Source: Scalesia atractyloides
Taxonomy: Eukaryota; Streptophyta; Magnoliopsida; Asterales; Asteraceae
Direction: 5' to 3'
Length of the DNA stretch: 64,000 bases
Assembly (NCBI GenBank): GCA_947069175.1
Contig: CAMTDV010000007.1
Location: 49,743,681 to 49,807,680, forward strand
Of this stretch, positions 46,331 to 58,500 are shown in pieces (the first letter of the stretch is position 1; each line of letters begins with the position of its first letter). The translations under genes were made by a program, and so were the position numbers. The notes under the pieces are model-generated. The model ran no database searches, was not told the origin of the DNA, and saw only the letters and a list, made by a program, of their open reading frames with translations.

Positions 46331-47299
46331 GCAGTACTTTGACTTTGATTTCTTCTTTCCGATGACGCTTTATGAGAAAGACATCTAAAGGGTTGACAAT
46401 AGGAGAGAGATTAAGGCTTTGATCATAATGCATTTTTTATAAAAGAAATTGTTTTCGAGCATATAAGTATCACGTAACACGTATGAATTCACATAGATAG
46501 CATAGGCATACAAGTATTCAAAAGCATAAACACGTATGATTGCGTAAAGAGTATAAATTTAGTTGGTTTGCGAGGATTATTATTGGTTTTGGTTTGTGCA
46601 TCGGGATAGAAATGAATGACGTAAGAAGTATAAAAACACATAATAATTGAGATAACATAAAAGATAGGCTTAATAAAACATTGGAGTGTTTCGGGTTGAG
46701 AAACGTCGACTATTCGAAAGTGAATCGAGATCCTTTCAATTTAGAGAAACATGCTTTGGCCTATTGGTAAAGTGCTCTCGTCGAGAAGCGATTAACGGTA
46801 CTTTACCCATCCAGTTACTACATGTCTCTAACCGATCGAAAAATCAAAACTTTGGCGAGATTGAAAATCGAGGAACAGGACTAGTTGACAAGGTGCGGAT
46901 TTCACCCCTAACTTGACAACATCGTACCCTAAGTATGGTTGGTACTTACCAAAGGAGGAGTTTTTTTCCATCAAGATGTGGATTTCGCTCCTAACTTGAT
47001 GGTGTAATTTCGTGCAAAATCAAACACGCAGATTGAGAGGGATCACCAAAGTGCGGGTTTCACCACTATTTTGGTGAGATCGTCTCGTTTATAGTATGAG
47101 TGTCTTCAAGTCTTCATGTGTGTAAGTTGTGTAAGTGTCTTAGGAAACAAAAATTGCATATATATTAAGACAAAAGAAATAGAAAGAAGCAAATAGGAAA
47201 ATTTAACATTTTAAGCAGGAATCAAGAAAGGTCAAGTTGGTCGCTTAAACTATAGACTAGGTCGAACTTGGCAATTCTATCTAATTCCCTATAGTTATT
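46331..47299 (-). other. Gypsy-C untranslated leader
   Basis: About 970 bp between the PBS and gag hold no recognisable protein. Three degenerate copies of a GGTGCGGATTTC/TTTCACC-type word occur at 46890-47070. Confidence 0.5.
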
Positions 47300-47311
47300 G
47301 CTCTGATACCA
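47300..47311 (-). other. Gypsy-C primer binding site (initiator tRNA-Met)
   Basis: GCTCTGATACCA on the plus strand is TGGTATCAGAGC on the minus strand, three bases from the LTR terminus at 47315. Confidence 0.95.
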
Positions 47312-47314
47312 ATC

Positions 47315-49555
47315 TGTCACACCCCAACCGATGGCGGAAACATCATGGTGAGACGAACGAGATTGCTCGAGACATCATAACACAAAAGTGACAATATTTA
47401 ATTAAACAATTCATTTCATTTCATCCACCAAAACGTCAAGTACAACATAATTCGAATACAATGTAATTTCAAATAAAACAAGTTCAACAAAATGTAATAA
47501 ATAACTTAGCATTCTAAGTGGGTTTCTATACCATTCCTACTAAGTTTCGTCATATCAACATCATCAATTGCAACATGTTAAAAAGTATAGTTCAATACAA
47601 AGTATTGGTGAGTACATAAGTTTGAATCATAGAATTTATAGAAACGTTTAAACAAATTCACATGATAAGCTAGTATACGAGATTAATGTAAACAAGACAT
47701 GTGACCTACAAGTCAATCCTCAAGTGTCACCGCATAATAGATTAAACTTAGCATGACCACAAGAATACGAGCGGTGCGTTACTCCTATAGCACTATACAT
47801 GTTAAGGGAGGCTCGTACGAAGTTCATGACAATTAGAATCACATAAGAATGTTCCAAGTAAACAAATCGAGTATCACATAACTATAGCATGTATGATGGA
47901 TTGTTCGTGTGATTGCATAAAATATAAGTGTGATTTAGTGTGTTTTGATAGATTAACGTATTGCACACTATAAGTGTAAAGAGTAAAAAAGGTGTCGAGT
48001 GTACTCACGATTTTTGCAAAGTTAATTCCATGAAAGTGTTTGGGTTGATTAGGGGGACGAACATAGAGTTATCTGTCGAAAGTATTAATCTAGACATTAA
48101 CGCTTGTTTTTGACACTATAAGCCCCGTAGGGTGTTCGTGGTTTTATGGGTCATGCCCAATAGAATCAAGTGATGGTTAAGTCTTAGATAAAATAACCTA
48201 TTGTTAGGACAAGAAACCATACGGCCATTGTCAAAGGTTCGGTTATATTTACTATTTACATATATAGGTTACATATATTATTACAATTTTATCATATAAA
48301 TCATAGATTGCATAGAAGTTATAGAAGTCATGCATGGAGATAGGAGCATAACCGTCCTTAACCTCTTTCGTAGGATTCACCAATACACAAATTGCCACAA
48401 GGACAATCTGGATGGTAATGACTGTAGTAAAAATAAAGTATTTCACCAAGCTAGATGCGTGCATCCCGAACATCGCAACGTTTGGGGACGTGTCCTAGCC
48501 TTGTTACTCAACTGAAGGTGAAACATAGATTAGTGGATAGAAATCATCAAGTGAGGTGGTGCATTGAAAGTTGGATAGCCAAGGCCTCCATGTAATCACA
48601 CCTTTACCAAAACACAAACTTGGTTAAGCTTGGATGGTTCCACCACTTGTGGGTTAAAACCCTTTACAAAACAGAAAGTTTGGAGGTATTTTACAGCTCC
48701 TAATTTGTATGAAACAACTTTGTCTTAGCTCACTAACCATAGATTTGATTAGAGGCACATAGCACAAGTTTGTTTTAGAAAAAGTATGTTTACGTAGGGT
48801 TTACAAGTTCATCTTCCAAAACAGAAAGTTTGGACCTCAAAATGGTGATGTTCCACCTTGGTTTTCCATGGAAAACCTGTGGAAACAATCCTAGAGGTGT
48901 TGCAAGCTTTGTAGAGGAAGATTTGATGAAGAAAAGATGAAGAAAAGTGACTTTGGACTCACTTTTGCACTTACAGTTTTCTGCCTTGATCTGGAGTTTA
49001 CAACTGAATTGGGAGTGTTTTGAAAGTGTAGAGGAGCTTGGAAAGTGAAAATAAGTGTTAGGAAGCTTGCTTATATAGTGGTTTAGTAGGGTTTTGAGTT
49101 AAATGAGGTTTAGAGGTGATTGGGTGTGAAAAAATGGGCCAACCCGTAAGTTAGAAACAACCTTCTGCTGATTGGAGTCTGTTGTGCCCCATGAGAGGAT
49201 TATCTAATCTTCTCTGCCCCCTCCCCCGCTAGAGGCCTATTTTTGCAGATTTTGCAACTTGGTGTTTTGGCATATTTTTAAGTGTATAACATGTATGTAA
49301 GTATATTTTGAGTATTGAGTATGTATGTATGTATGAGTATTTGAACGTATAACAAGTATCGATTTGTATGTAAACATGCATTTAATGATTGTAAGCCAGT
49401 AAACAAGTATGTATTAAGTATGAATTTTTTTTTACGATCAAAGTCTCAGATTGCAAGGTTGGGAATGAAATACGAATGCGATACAAATACAAGTTTAAAT
49501 GGAAATACGATTACATTTTTTAATTAAGGAAAATATGAAAAAGCAAGGCGTTACA
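47315..49555 (-). repeat. Gypsy-C 5' LTR (right)
   Basis: This 2241-bp repeat pairs with 39700-41818. It keeps a ~115-bp stretch (about 48075-48195) lost from the other LTR. GTAT-rich sequence lies at 49310-49430. Confidence 0.92.
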
Positions 49556-49826
49556 TTCCCTAATGAGCTATTTTGGGAAGGTTTGAGACGTAGAAGCAAG
49601 TTGTATCTCTCCCTGCCTGTTTCCGGAAATCGTATTCCGGTTGTTTCTCTGGCGAGAGTCCATTATTCTTGATTGAGATTATTACATGTTTGAAGGAATC
49701 TAAAATGGGGTGCTGGTGATCGGAGATTGAAATGCAAGATGATGATGAAAGTGAATTGAATGAAAACAAGAAAGTCAGAAAAGGAAAGAAGGTGTTTTTG
49801 TTGAAAGATGCATTAGTGTGAAACAA
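49556..49826 (-). pseudogene. LINE-2 ORF1 N-terminal part (start of RRM)
   Basis: The minus-strand frame ends with RKQAGRDTTCFYVSNLPKIAH, the beta-1 strand (RNP2-like FYVSNLP) of an RRM that continues at 39699 after the Gypsy-C insertion. Plant LINE ORF1 proteins often begin with such an RRM, which is thought to bind the element RNA. The residues upstream (Ser-rich, then Phe-rich) may be 5' UTR rather than protein, so the true start is uncertain. Confidence 0.7.
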
Positions 49827-50598
49827 CTAAACTAACTAAAATTGAATTAGTTGTGTGTCTGATTGGAATGTTGAGATCTCTCTCTGATAGTTTACTCTAC
49901 GTGTCTGTATTTTTCGGTTTTGATTGATTTAACTCTACAACCGAACCAAAAGAAAATGTATCAGTTTGATGATTACTAAACGTGGTTCAATACTGTAACA
50001 ATATGATTATTTAGTAATACTATGGGCTGTCAAAGTGTAATATGATGACCTAAATAACCCAAACCCCTAATTACAACATTGGAGTATATTACATTTTATG
50101 AGGTTTAATTTGGTATCTAGAGCTGGAGTACCTTCACCGGAATAGTCGCTGGTCCATTCAAACCATCGTTTCTTTCCAACCTTGATTCTGCTCCCTTTTT
50201 ACTTTTTTTGTTGTTGTCTTTAATCAAAAGAAACCAGATCCATTGTAGACCTGTTCCTCGTATTATCAACCTTCAAGCCATAATCACTATCCATTGAAGA
50301 AATTATCTCAACAACTTGATCCATTGTAGACATGTCAGATTATAGTTTGAAAGCAAAGAGAAAGTTCTTGGTTGTGTAGTTCTTCCTATTTGGGTATTAC
50401 CCCGCTGGTAAGTCGATTCGGCTTGTAGCATTCGGACCTCTGGAACCATAAAATGGTCCAATATTTTCACACGGACTTGGCTTATCTTCACATGGGCATG
50501 CTAACAATCCAAACCCTTCTTCACACATGGGCTTTTACGATACACAGAACTTCCATGGTGGATTTGGTTTAGTGTAGTGCTTTTAAGGTTTTATCTAT

Positions 50599-50605
<7 letters not shown>
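49827..50605. other. Spacer, no gene recognised
   Basis: The sequence is moderately AT-rich with no motif-bearing frame. It may include the LINE-2 5' UTR at its left edge. Confidence 0.45.
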
Positions 50606-50629
<24 letters not shown>

Positions 50630-50650
50630 GAGAGAGAGGAGAGAGTATAT

Positions 50651-50823
50651 CTTAACGTACGTTGGGTACGTAATGGCAAAATCGCATGTTATGTTATTAA
50701 AAAAATATAAATCGCATGTACAAAGAATAAGGGGAAATCGCATGTACAAAGAAAACACATATTTCGGATATTGATGTAAAAATCGCATGTTATACATTCA
50801 AAGCATACGCAGCGTACGTTAAG
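50651..50823. repeat. 173-bp element with perfect 11-bp inverted ends and four AATCGCATGT words
   Basis: CTTAACGTACG at 50651-50661 is the exact reverse complement of CGTACGTTAAG at 50813-50823. Inside, AATCGCATGT occurs at 50680, 50710, 50736 and 50781. It is flanked by TA/GA microsatellites (50611-50645 and 50849-50873). It is probably a small MITE or part of a Helitron-like repeat. No target duplication was found. Confidence 0.55.
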
Positions 50824-50883
50824 CCCAATTGTACATTAACCGATCCCTATATATATATATATATATATATATGGTGAATAGGG

Positions 50884-51018
50884 CGGTAAGAAAAAGTTCT
50901 CACGGTTCTCACAACTGGTGGTAGTTCGCATTTGACTATCTATAACTACTATATATATATATAGGTTCAAATGCGAACTACCACCAGTTGTGAGAACCGT
51001 GAGAACTTTTCTTACCAC
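50884..51018. repeat. Near-perfect fold-back element (~50-bp arms)
   Basis: The left arm 50884-50935 and right arm 50967-51018 are reverse complements, with 44 bases matching without a gap and a short extension beyond one indel. The central ~31 bp is mostly TA. The arms contain GTTCTCACGGTTCTCACAAC, which recurs at 51241 and 51621. Confidence 0.75.
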
Positions 51019-51164
51019 GCGAGTTGGGCAATTTTTTTTTGCATAAACGTAGATGAAAATATTATAAATACATCTATAAAAAATTGTCAAGTCGTTAGTT
51101 TTGACTGATGCAAGTTTTTTTACGCGCTGCTGTAAATTTTGTACGAAGATAAATATTTTTTATG

Positions 51165-51673
51165 CCTCATGTAGATGTGATGTGAGTATGCAGCATTTAA
51201 TTTTTTTTTTGCTAAAACAAGTGATTTTTTGGATGGCCTAGTTCTCACGGTTCTCACAACTCAAGTTGGTTCTCATTTTAACTCATCCTGATATATTATA
51301 TTTTTTAATATAATAATAATATATATATATATATGACATTACAGAACCTTGTAGAACAAACATAACTCTTTATAGCTACTCATTTAATTTTATTTAGTTG
51401 TTCTTTATTTTATTAATTAGTGATATATGAAACGTATTAAAGTAATTTAGCAATTAGAATTTATTCCATGAATTTAAACCTCCTGATTCGTACACAGCCA
51501 AACAACTACCCACACATTTCTCTCACACATATAGCTCTTACACAAGTGATTTTTTGGATGTGAGTATGCGGCATTTAAATTTTTTTTGCTAAAACAAGTG
51601 ATTTTTTGGATGGTCTAGTTCTCACGGTTCTCACAACTCAAGTTGGTTCTCATTTTAACTCATCCTGATATAT

Positions 51674-51706
<33 letters not shown>

Positions 51707-51905
51707 AGAACCTTGTAGAACAAACATAACTATTTATAGCTACTCATTTAATTTTATTTAGTTGTTCTTTATTTTATTAATTAGTGATATATGAAAGGTA
51801 TTAAAGTAATTTAGCAATTAGAATTTATTCCATGAATTTAAACCTCCTGATTCATACACAGCCAAACAACTACCCACATATATGAAAGGTACAAAACATC
51901 ACACT
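51165..51905 (+). repeat. ~380-bp tandem duplication with TA microsatellites
   Basis: A unit beginning TGTGAGTATGC(A/G)GCATTTAA and including the GTTCTCACGGTTCTCACAAC word, a TA run and TTTAAACCTCCTGATTC is found at ~51180 and again at ~51559, an offset of about 380 bp. A further partial copy of the CACAGCCAAACAACTACCCAC end lies at 51955-51985. It is non-coding and of unknown family. Confidence 0.7.
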
Positions 51906-52249
51906 CACACCTCTCTCTCTCACACATATAGCTCTTACACACATAATTCATACACAGCCAAACAACTACCCACACATTTCTCTCTTCCCTGGTTTACATT
52001 CTAAGAACACACAATACCACATTCTAAATCCACAAAGTAGAGAGAACGTCGAAAAAATATCCTGGAGACGAAACGTTACATTATCTAATTTTATGGATTA
52101 AGGGTAATAGGATAATTAACTTCAAAAACCAATTTAATTAGAACATAGACTGTAACCACTTTAGGAGTTATTTTAGGAGATAATTCTTTTTTATGTATAA
52201 ATAATTGATTATGGTGTTTGAACATCTAGAATGTTTTTTTTTGTTATTT

Positions 52250-52560
52250 TACAGATATGAAACACCTATAGATTCCAAAAACACCAGGACTTGAATCGTA
52301 ATACAGTCAGGGTGTTTTAATATAAGGAATAATTGTATTGCTATTAAACTCATGGTGTTTTAACACCATATTGGGATAATTGTATTGCTATTTCATATGC
52401 TAAAACATCATGACTTGAATCACAATACGATGTTTCTAGATTTCAGATATTAAAACACCCTAATTGAATCATAATACAATGTTTAAAACAACACGCCTTG
52501 AATTAGAATACAACTAAAACACCATTGTATGAACATAGACAAAACACCATGGACTAAACA
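52250..52560. repeat. Cluster of AAAACACC/GGTGTTTT words, MITE-like
   Basis: Words of the form AAAACACC or GGTGTTTT and GACTTGAATC...AATAC recur in both orientations, including the palindrome ATGGTGTTTTAACACCAT near 52352. The structure resembles decayed fold-back MITEs. No gene is present. Confidence 0.45.
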
Positions 52561-52566
52561 ACCGAT

Positions 52567-53183
52567 CAGGGCCGTATCCAAAAATCGCAAAAAAAAATGG
52601 CCCTATGCGATATAAAAAATTTGTGCCCTATTCGCGAATCTTAATTTAACATAAACCCATCAATCATTCAATCAAATATATAAAAACTAAAAACCCTAAA
52701 CATATGAGATCACACAATAAGACTAAAGGTTCTAAAATAAAACAAGAATCTCAAGAATTTCGTAACTTAATCTCAAGATTATCCACCCAACAAAACCCTG
52801 GAATCGCCATTTGAAACCCCTCCTGTGTCGATGATGATTATAAAGTTGCTTTCTCACTCGATTTCGACCTATCAATCCACTCCACTACTACGATGATGAT
52901 GATGAACCCAGCGACTAGCATGAATGATCGACGTTCTGACTTCTTCTATTACCCAGCAGCGCCCACAATTCAGTTATAATTTTTGAAATGCGTTTGTTTA
53001 TTAGCCACTTGGGGCCTAGGCCTAATAATTAGGCATAATTGGCTATTGGGCCTTTTAAATTTTAAGGGTTACCAATCTCATTCTCATATATGATGTGCAC
53101 ACTTATAACACATGCCCATTTAACATTTTGTTTTTGTTATACACAAGCCCTTTAAGGATATATTTTTAAAAACATGCAACTTT

Positions 53184-53223
<40 letters not shown>

Positions 53224-53302
53224 CTCTTAAAACATTAGGCGCCCTATATTGGTTTGGGCCCTCAGCGCAGTCCCACCCGGCACTTTCTCTAGGTCGGCCC
53301 TG
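52567..53302. mobile_element. Non-autonomous hAT MITE with 8-bp target duplication
   Basis: The element begins CAGGGCCG and ends CGGCCCTG, exact inverted termini of the hAT type. It is flanked by CAACCGAT (52559-52566) and CATCCGAT (53303-53310), an 8-bp target duplication with one mismatch. The 736-bp interior has no transposase but includes a TA microsatellite (53188-53223). It shares termini with 2490-2965. Confidence 0.85.
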
Positions 53303-53419
53303 CATCCGATTGAAATGTATTTTTTTTTCTCTATATAAGTGTTAGGGCTGGTTTTAATTACTTGTAATCAGTGATCCTTCCATGCATCTAGATAAGTTAT
53401 TCTTAAAATGTACAGTGGG

Positions 53420-53995
53420 TGTTGGAAGGATCAAGGATCCTTAGTCCTTTCAACGGTTTCTAATGATTGTCTTCGATATGTTATTTAAATTTGATGCAGG
53501 TGTGAGAGATGGACTTGGTCAAGCTAGAATATCATGGAATATGCTTGGATTTAAGCACGTGCAAATGAGACAATAGCCTTTATAAGGATCGTGGGAGCTA
53601 CCTTGTTTTTCGTATAATTAATTATTAGATATTTCCAATTATAATATGGGGATAATGAGCTCATTAGGAACGATCACTCACTAGTACACTTACACATTCG
53701 AAACCTCTCTCTCGAACACACTAGCAGTTATTTGTATTGAACTTCATTACCATCTGAAGTTGTATTGATCATAACATTTCTTTTCAATATAGTTGGTTAT
53801 CCATAGTTTCCATCACCTGAGGTTTTTTGTGCCGGAGATCTCACAAGGATCAAGGGCTTTTTCCTCGTATAAATATCAGTGTTCACTATCATTTTCATTT
53901 TACAATCGACTACATTGTTGATCATCCACATAAGCACTCAACCTCACAATTAAAAATTTTGTTAGATTGTTCTTAACTGATTTTTTGTCAAAACA
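53420..53995 (+). repeat. Solo-like LTR of a non-chromovirus gypsy element
   Basis: The segment starts TGTTGGAAGG and ends AAAACA immediately before a TGGCGCC-type primer site, so it has the TG...CA form of an LTR of 576 bp. No second copy was found in the window and no internal coding sequence follows, so only the left end of the element survives. The start is less certain than the end. Confidence 0.5.
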
Positions 53996-53998
53996 ATT

Positions 53999-54016
53999 TG
54001 GCGCCCACTGTGGAGC
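53999..54016 (+). other. Primer binding site of TGGCGCC type
   Basis: TGGCGCCCACTGTGGAGC resembles the TGGCGCCCACCGTGGGGC-type primer sites used by many plant gypsy elements outside the chromovirus group. It follows the LTR end after three bases. It differs from the Met-tRNA sites of the other elements here. Confidence 0.6.
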
Positions 54017-54109
54017 AATTAGTGCTTCAATTGTAAAAAATTTCATTCATTTCCATTCATTTTCATCAACTTCATGTCCTCCCAGTGGAAAACTACTTCT
54101 GTTGATACA

Positions 54110-54853
54110 CTTTTGTGTCTGTCACTTGTTCTTAGTTACGTCTGTAATTGTACGGTCTTTATGTACTGTGTCTGTATAGTTTGGTCGTGTCGGCCAGATC
54201 AAGATATCCTCCTATCTTGATCTAGTACGACGATTAGATTGTCTGTGTAAAACAGTTGCATGTGCGTATACTGTTGAGTCTCAAATACATCATATCTGTG
54301 GCACGATCTCCAAAGAAAACATTTGGTGTGAGTGGAAATGCTTCGTACGAGTAAGATATTGCTTGTACGAGTTACACCACTCGTACAAATGAGTTCATCT
54401 AGATAAGCTTCATGCTTGCTTCGTACGAGCCTTTTCTTGATTTGTACGAGCCAGCTCGTTCGTACGAGTCTATTTGGAGAGTGTTTTTCGTGTCTTTTGG
54501 TGTTTCATACGACTAGCAACATACTTCGTACTGCTTGCTTGGTGTTGGCACTATATAAGTAGACATGTACTTCTCAGTAGGATAGACGAGTTTAGTGAGT
54601 GAGTTCATGCGAGTGAAAAGTGGATACTAAGTTGAGGCTTTGAGAGCACAAGGTGAATGCATAGATTCTGTATGAACATTGTTTGTTATATGTTTGTACT
54701 AGTTCTCATCAGTTAATCAAGATATTGAATCTTTGGTTATCCTGTGTGTTTCTTACTTTGTTTTGGTTTGCATGCATACTTGGATTCCGCACTTGTATGT
54801 GTGTTGTATGAACAAGGAAGTAGGTTTAACTTGATCCTCCAGGTGGACCTACA
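54110..54853 (+). repeat. Probable 5' LTR end region of the copia element
   Basis: The stretch ends CTACA two bases before a Met-tRNA primer site. It contains a TATA-like CTATATAAGTAG (near 54551) and clusters of TCGTACGA. The left boundary is not resolved because no matching 3' LTR is visible in the window. Confidence 0.45.
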
Positions 54854-54855
54854 AG

Positions 54856-54865
54856 TGGTATCAGA
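54856..54865 (+). other. Copia element primer binding site
   Basis: TGGTATCAGA matches the first ten bases of the initiator tRNA-Met complement. The next bases (CC) deviate from the usual GC. Confidence 0.75.
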
Positions 54866-55540
54866 CCACTGGCTCTCTTCCTTATTCAAAACCAAGCCTA
54901 CTGTTATGTCTGAGCTAGTTTGAAGGTTTCTTGAAGTGTTCTTGAAATTCTAGTAGGAAACTTAAGTTTTTAGAAGATAACCAACTTAAAACTTAGTTAA
55001 AACCTGTTTTATCCAGAAAATTTTCATCTGGTCAAGTTGAACAAATTTGTAGAAGAAACTCACCGGAAAACTCATTGGATGAGTGTTATAGGGTTGACCA
55101 AATTTCTGACATTCTGGACTTGACTGTTATAACTGTAAAAGTTGATGGAATGTTTGTCTTCTTAACTAAAATTGTGTAGACAACAGACCTCTTTCGAAAA
55201 CCAGTCTATGTAAGAAAGGAAATTTTTCTCCAAACCAACCCATCCGCACGAAGAACCATGTTGCTCATGCGAAAGACTAGTCATCCGCACGGACAACTTT
55301 GTTCACACGAAGAAGCTACTTCGTACGAAACATCTTTTCGTACGAAGAACATCTATTCGTATGAAACATTGGTTCGTACGAATAACCTTCTTCATTGAGT
55401 GTTTTTCGTGGTTTAGTTTTTTTAAGCTTTGTGATTTTAAACTTGTATTTTCTTAAAATTGTGAATTTTTAAAAGCGGCCACTGTTATTTTCAAAAATCA
55501 ATCTTTAAACCTTTTAATTTTTCATAATCAAGAAAATATA
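54866..55540 (+). other. Copia element leader with degenerate TCGTACGAA repeat array
   Basis: No coding frame is present. Between 55240 and 55390 a TTCGTACGAA-like word is repeated about eight times with variants such as CGCACGAA and TCGTATGAA, roughly every 18-20 bases. Confidence 0.65.
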
Positions 55541-58500
55541 ATGAGTTCTAATCCATGGGATTGGAGTAGTGGTGTAAGCACAAATCAGGATTCTTCGTAA
55601 AGCTCCGCAACCTCATGGGTTAAATCTTTGATGCCTCAACATACAGCCATGATTACCGCAAATCAATGGGTGCGTGTTGCTAATCAGAACCAGAGCAACC
55701 AAATTCTTCTAATGAGCGAGAGTGAAACTAGGAGTAATAACCGTCCACTAAAGTTAAACCACATGAACGATTATCTTCGTGGAAAAGTCGTTTTCACACA
55801 TATGTTCTCGGTCAGAACACAGAATTGTGGACCTGTTTTACTACACCCTATAAAGAATCACTCGAAGAAGCCGGATCGAATCCAACCTCCTTAGCCAATC
55901 TAGATGAGAGTGACAAAAAGGTGTACGATCTAGAGAAAAAGGTGTTTGCTATCCTAACACAGGCTCTTCACAAAGATATCTACCATCAGTTTGTGTATTG
56001 TACGACCATTAAAAATCTGTGGGGTACTTTGGAAGCGAGAGGAGAGGGTAATGCTTTAACCAGAAAAATTCGGCATGATCTGCTTAAGAAGGAGTTTGAA
56101 GGTTTCATGTTTATGGAAAATGAAATGTTGAATGATATGATCACACGTTTTTACCATCTGCTCAGCGAAATGTACTCATACAAAGTGTTAGCAGCTCCGC
56201 AAGAAATTGTGATGCAATTTACTGACGCATTACCACCGAAATGGGGTCAATTTATTGACTTGTTAAAACATACAGGTGTTTTGGACTCAATAAGTATTTA
56301 TGAATTTGTGCAGAAATTGGAAAATAAGAACGAAAAAGAACTTCGAAAGGCACAAAGAGTCACTGTTCCACAAAACCATGAGATGTACTTTGGAGGTATT
56401 AATACAGGTATTAGTTCAAATCAGCAACTGAAGCTTCAAACTGCGTTTGTGTCAAATGTGAATCCCTTTCTACCACCACTTGTTCAAGGAAATCAATCTG
56501 CAAACTCAAGTACTCAATCCTATAGACAAGTATTTGATCCCAAAGCCTTCCTACCACAACCACGAGATCTAGCACCTCAAGTTCCACAGCAAGCTCCTCA
56601 ACAAGCTTTCTATGGAAACAATTTTCAATCTGCAAATCCCAACACAGTCAAGCTTGACATGTCACATCTCTACAAAGTCAGTGTAGAAGTTGCACAGGAA
56701 CATATGGAACTTCTCAACACAATGGTCAGTGCTTATTGTGGTTTAGTCGCCGGTCAAATAGGAAACATTAATTTGACTAATGAAGTCTACCAACAAATTG
56801 ACCGAGATGAGATGGAGCTGATGGATATCAAGTGGGCGTTTGCAAGTGCCGTGGGAAATGAGAATCACGGAGGAACTGAATGTTATGCCAAGATCATCAA
56901 TCGAATCAAGCACGTTCACATCATTGATAATTCAGATGATAATGATACTTCAGGGTATACTGGTAGTTCAGGTGGTTATGGATCTGATTCAGAGATCAGA
57001 GAAGTAGGTGATGCTGAGGTAAGAAAGTTGTTGAATGAAGATGAGAAGATGAAGAGTGAAAAGGTGGGTCTGATGAGGAAAGCAGAAGCTGCAATGAAGG
57101 AAACAGAAAAATTCTTTACAAATGGTGCAGCCTTCCCTCGTCATACTGCCTTCATGGCGAATGTTGCCGGTTCTACAAGTCAGGTAAATTCTGACTCTCC
57201 TAAAGTTTGCAAACTGAATTAAAAACTAAATATGAAACAATTACTGTCATAATCAAAATTTAGTAGTTGAACTATCAAAATGCAAAGAGGCAAACTTGGC
57301 TTTAACTAGAAACGAAAAAGAGTTCAAATCTGTAATAGAAATCCGTAAGAAAAGTGTTTCGGAATTAACTAAGAAAGTTTTGAACAAACAAACAGGAATT
57401 AATAACTACATTAATCTCCTTGAAGAAACAAAGAAAGAGTTAGCCATTGCCAAATGCGAACATGATGCGATAAGCTAATATTGGATAGTTATTCTAACTC
57501 CCGATATGTGCTTGATCATATCATTGATGTTCAAAAGCTAAAAGGAGATGTTAAATGCATTGGGTATAAGTCGTGTCCACCCCCAATGAAACACAACTAT
57601 ACCAAATTCCCTGATGAAGAGGAAATGCCTCGCTTTGAACCCTCCATACCTCTTAATCCTGAAGAATTTGCAGCAGGATTAGGCTTCAAGCTAGACAATT
57701 CCTCACAAGAACCAAGCAAACAAGAGAATTCGCTGTCTGATGTTGATCAAAATCCATCTGAAATAGAAGAAGATGATACATTAGATGATGAGTCAATCAG
57801 AAGTGATTAGGATCGATCTCTTGATAAAAAGAAAGAGTAGAACTCTCTACTGCTCCTAGTGCTAAACCTGTTGAAAATCAAGAGAATGATCCTAAGAAAT
57901 CTGTCAAGACAAATGTGTCTACAGATGAAAGTGATAATGTGTTTTATACCTTGGTTGGTGACAAGAAAATTTATTCTAACAAAGAATTTCCGATCAAAAA
58001 TGTAAATCCAACTTCTATTGATCAAGTCTTTGAGAAAACAACTACCAAATTTTTGGAAAAGAAAAACCCAACCAAGTCACAAATATTATCAAGATCAAAA
58101 GAAAAGCACCAAGAAAAGCGAGTTGAAAAGCCTAAAGTCTCACAACCAAAGGTTGAGCAAAAGGCTCTCGTTACAAGAAGAAACTTAAGAATGTTAAATT
58201 TATGAGTTCAGCGGGTACTGATAAAGTCGAGACTTTTGAAGGCATGTCTAATATAGATTTTGTCAACAAAGTCAAGATTTTGAAATGAAAGAGTCAAAAT
58301 AATTACACTCAACATGCAGATGGGTGTGATGAAAATAAACCCAGTACCTCGAGACCTACAAGTTCAACATCAAGCCATGAAACACGATCTCCTAATTTTG
58401 TTGAGAGGAGAACATGTTTCAAATGTGGAGAATTTGGCCACATTATCAAGAACTGTACAAATCGAGCGAAACCTAGATTTGTTGAGAGAACCCCTCCTAA

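Larger units (their letters stand above)
39700..49555 (-). mobile_element. Gypsy-C: minus-strand Tekay/Del-like chromovirus inserted in LINE-2 ORF1
   Basis: LTRs lie at 39700-41818 and 47315-49555. On the minus strand they run from TGTAAC to GGGGTGTGACA. The PBS complement of initiator tRNA-Met is next to the right LTR and a purine tract is next to the left LTR, fixing the orientation as minus. The interior holds decayed gag, protease, RT, RNase H, integrase and a chromodomain-like tail. The flanks on both sides are LINE-2 ORF1 (FYVSNLPK on the right, the rest of the RRM on the left). The expected 5-bp target duplication is not clean: CATCC on the left against TTCCC on the right. The element is old and has many frameshifts. 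Confidence 0.93.
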
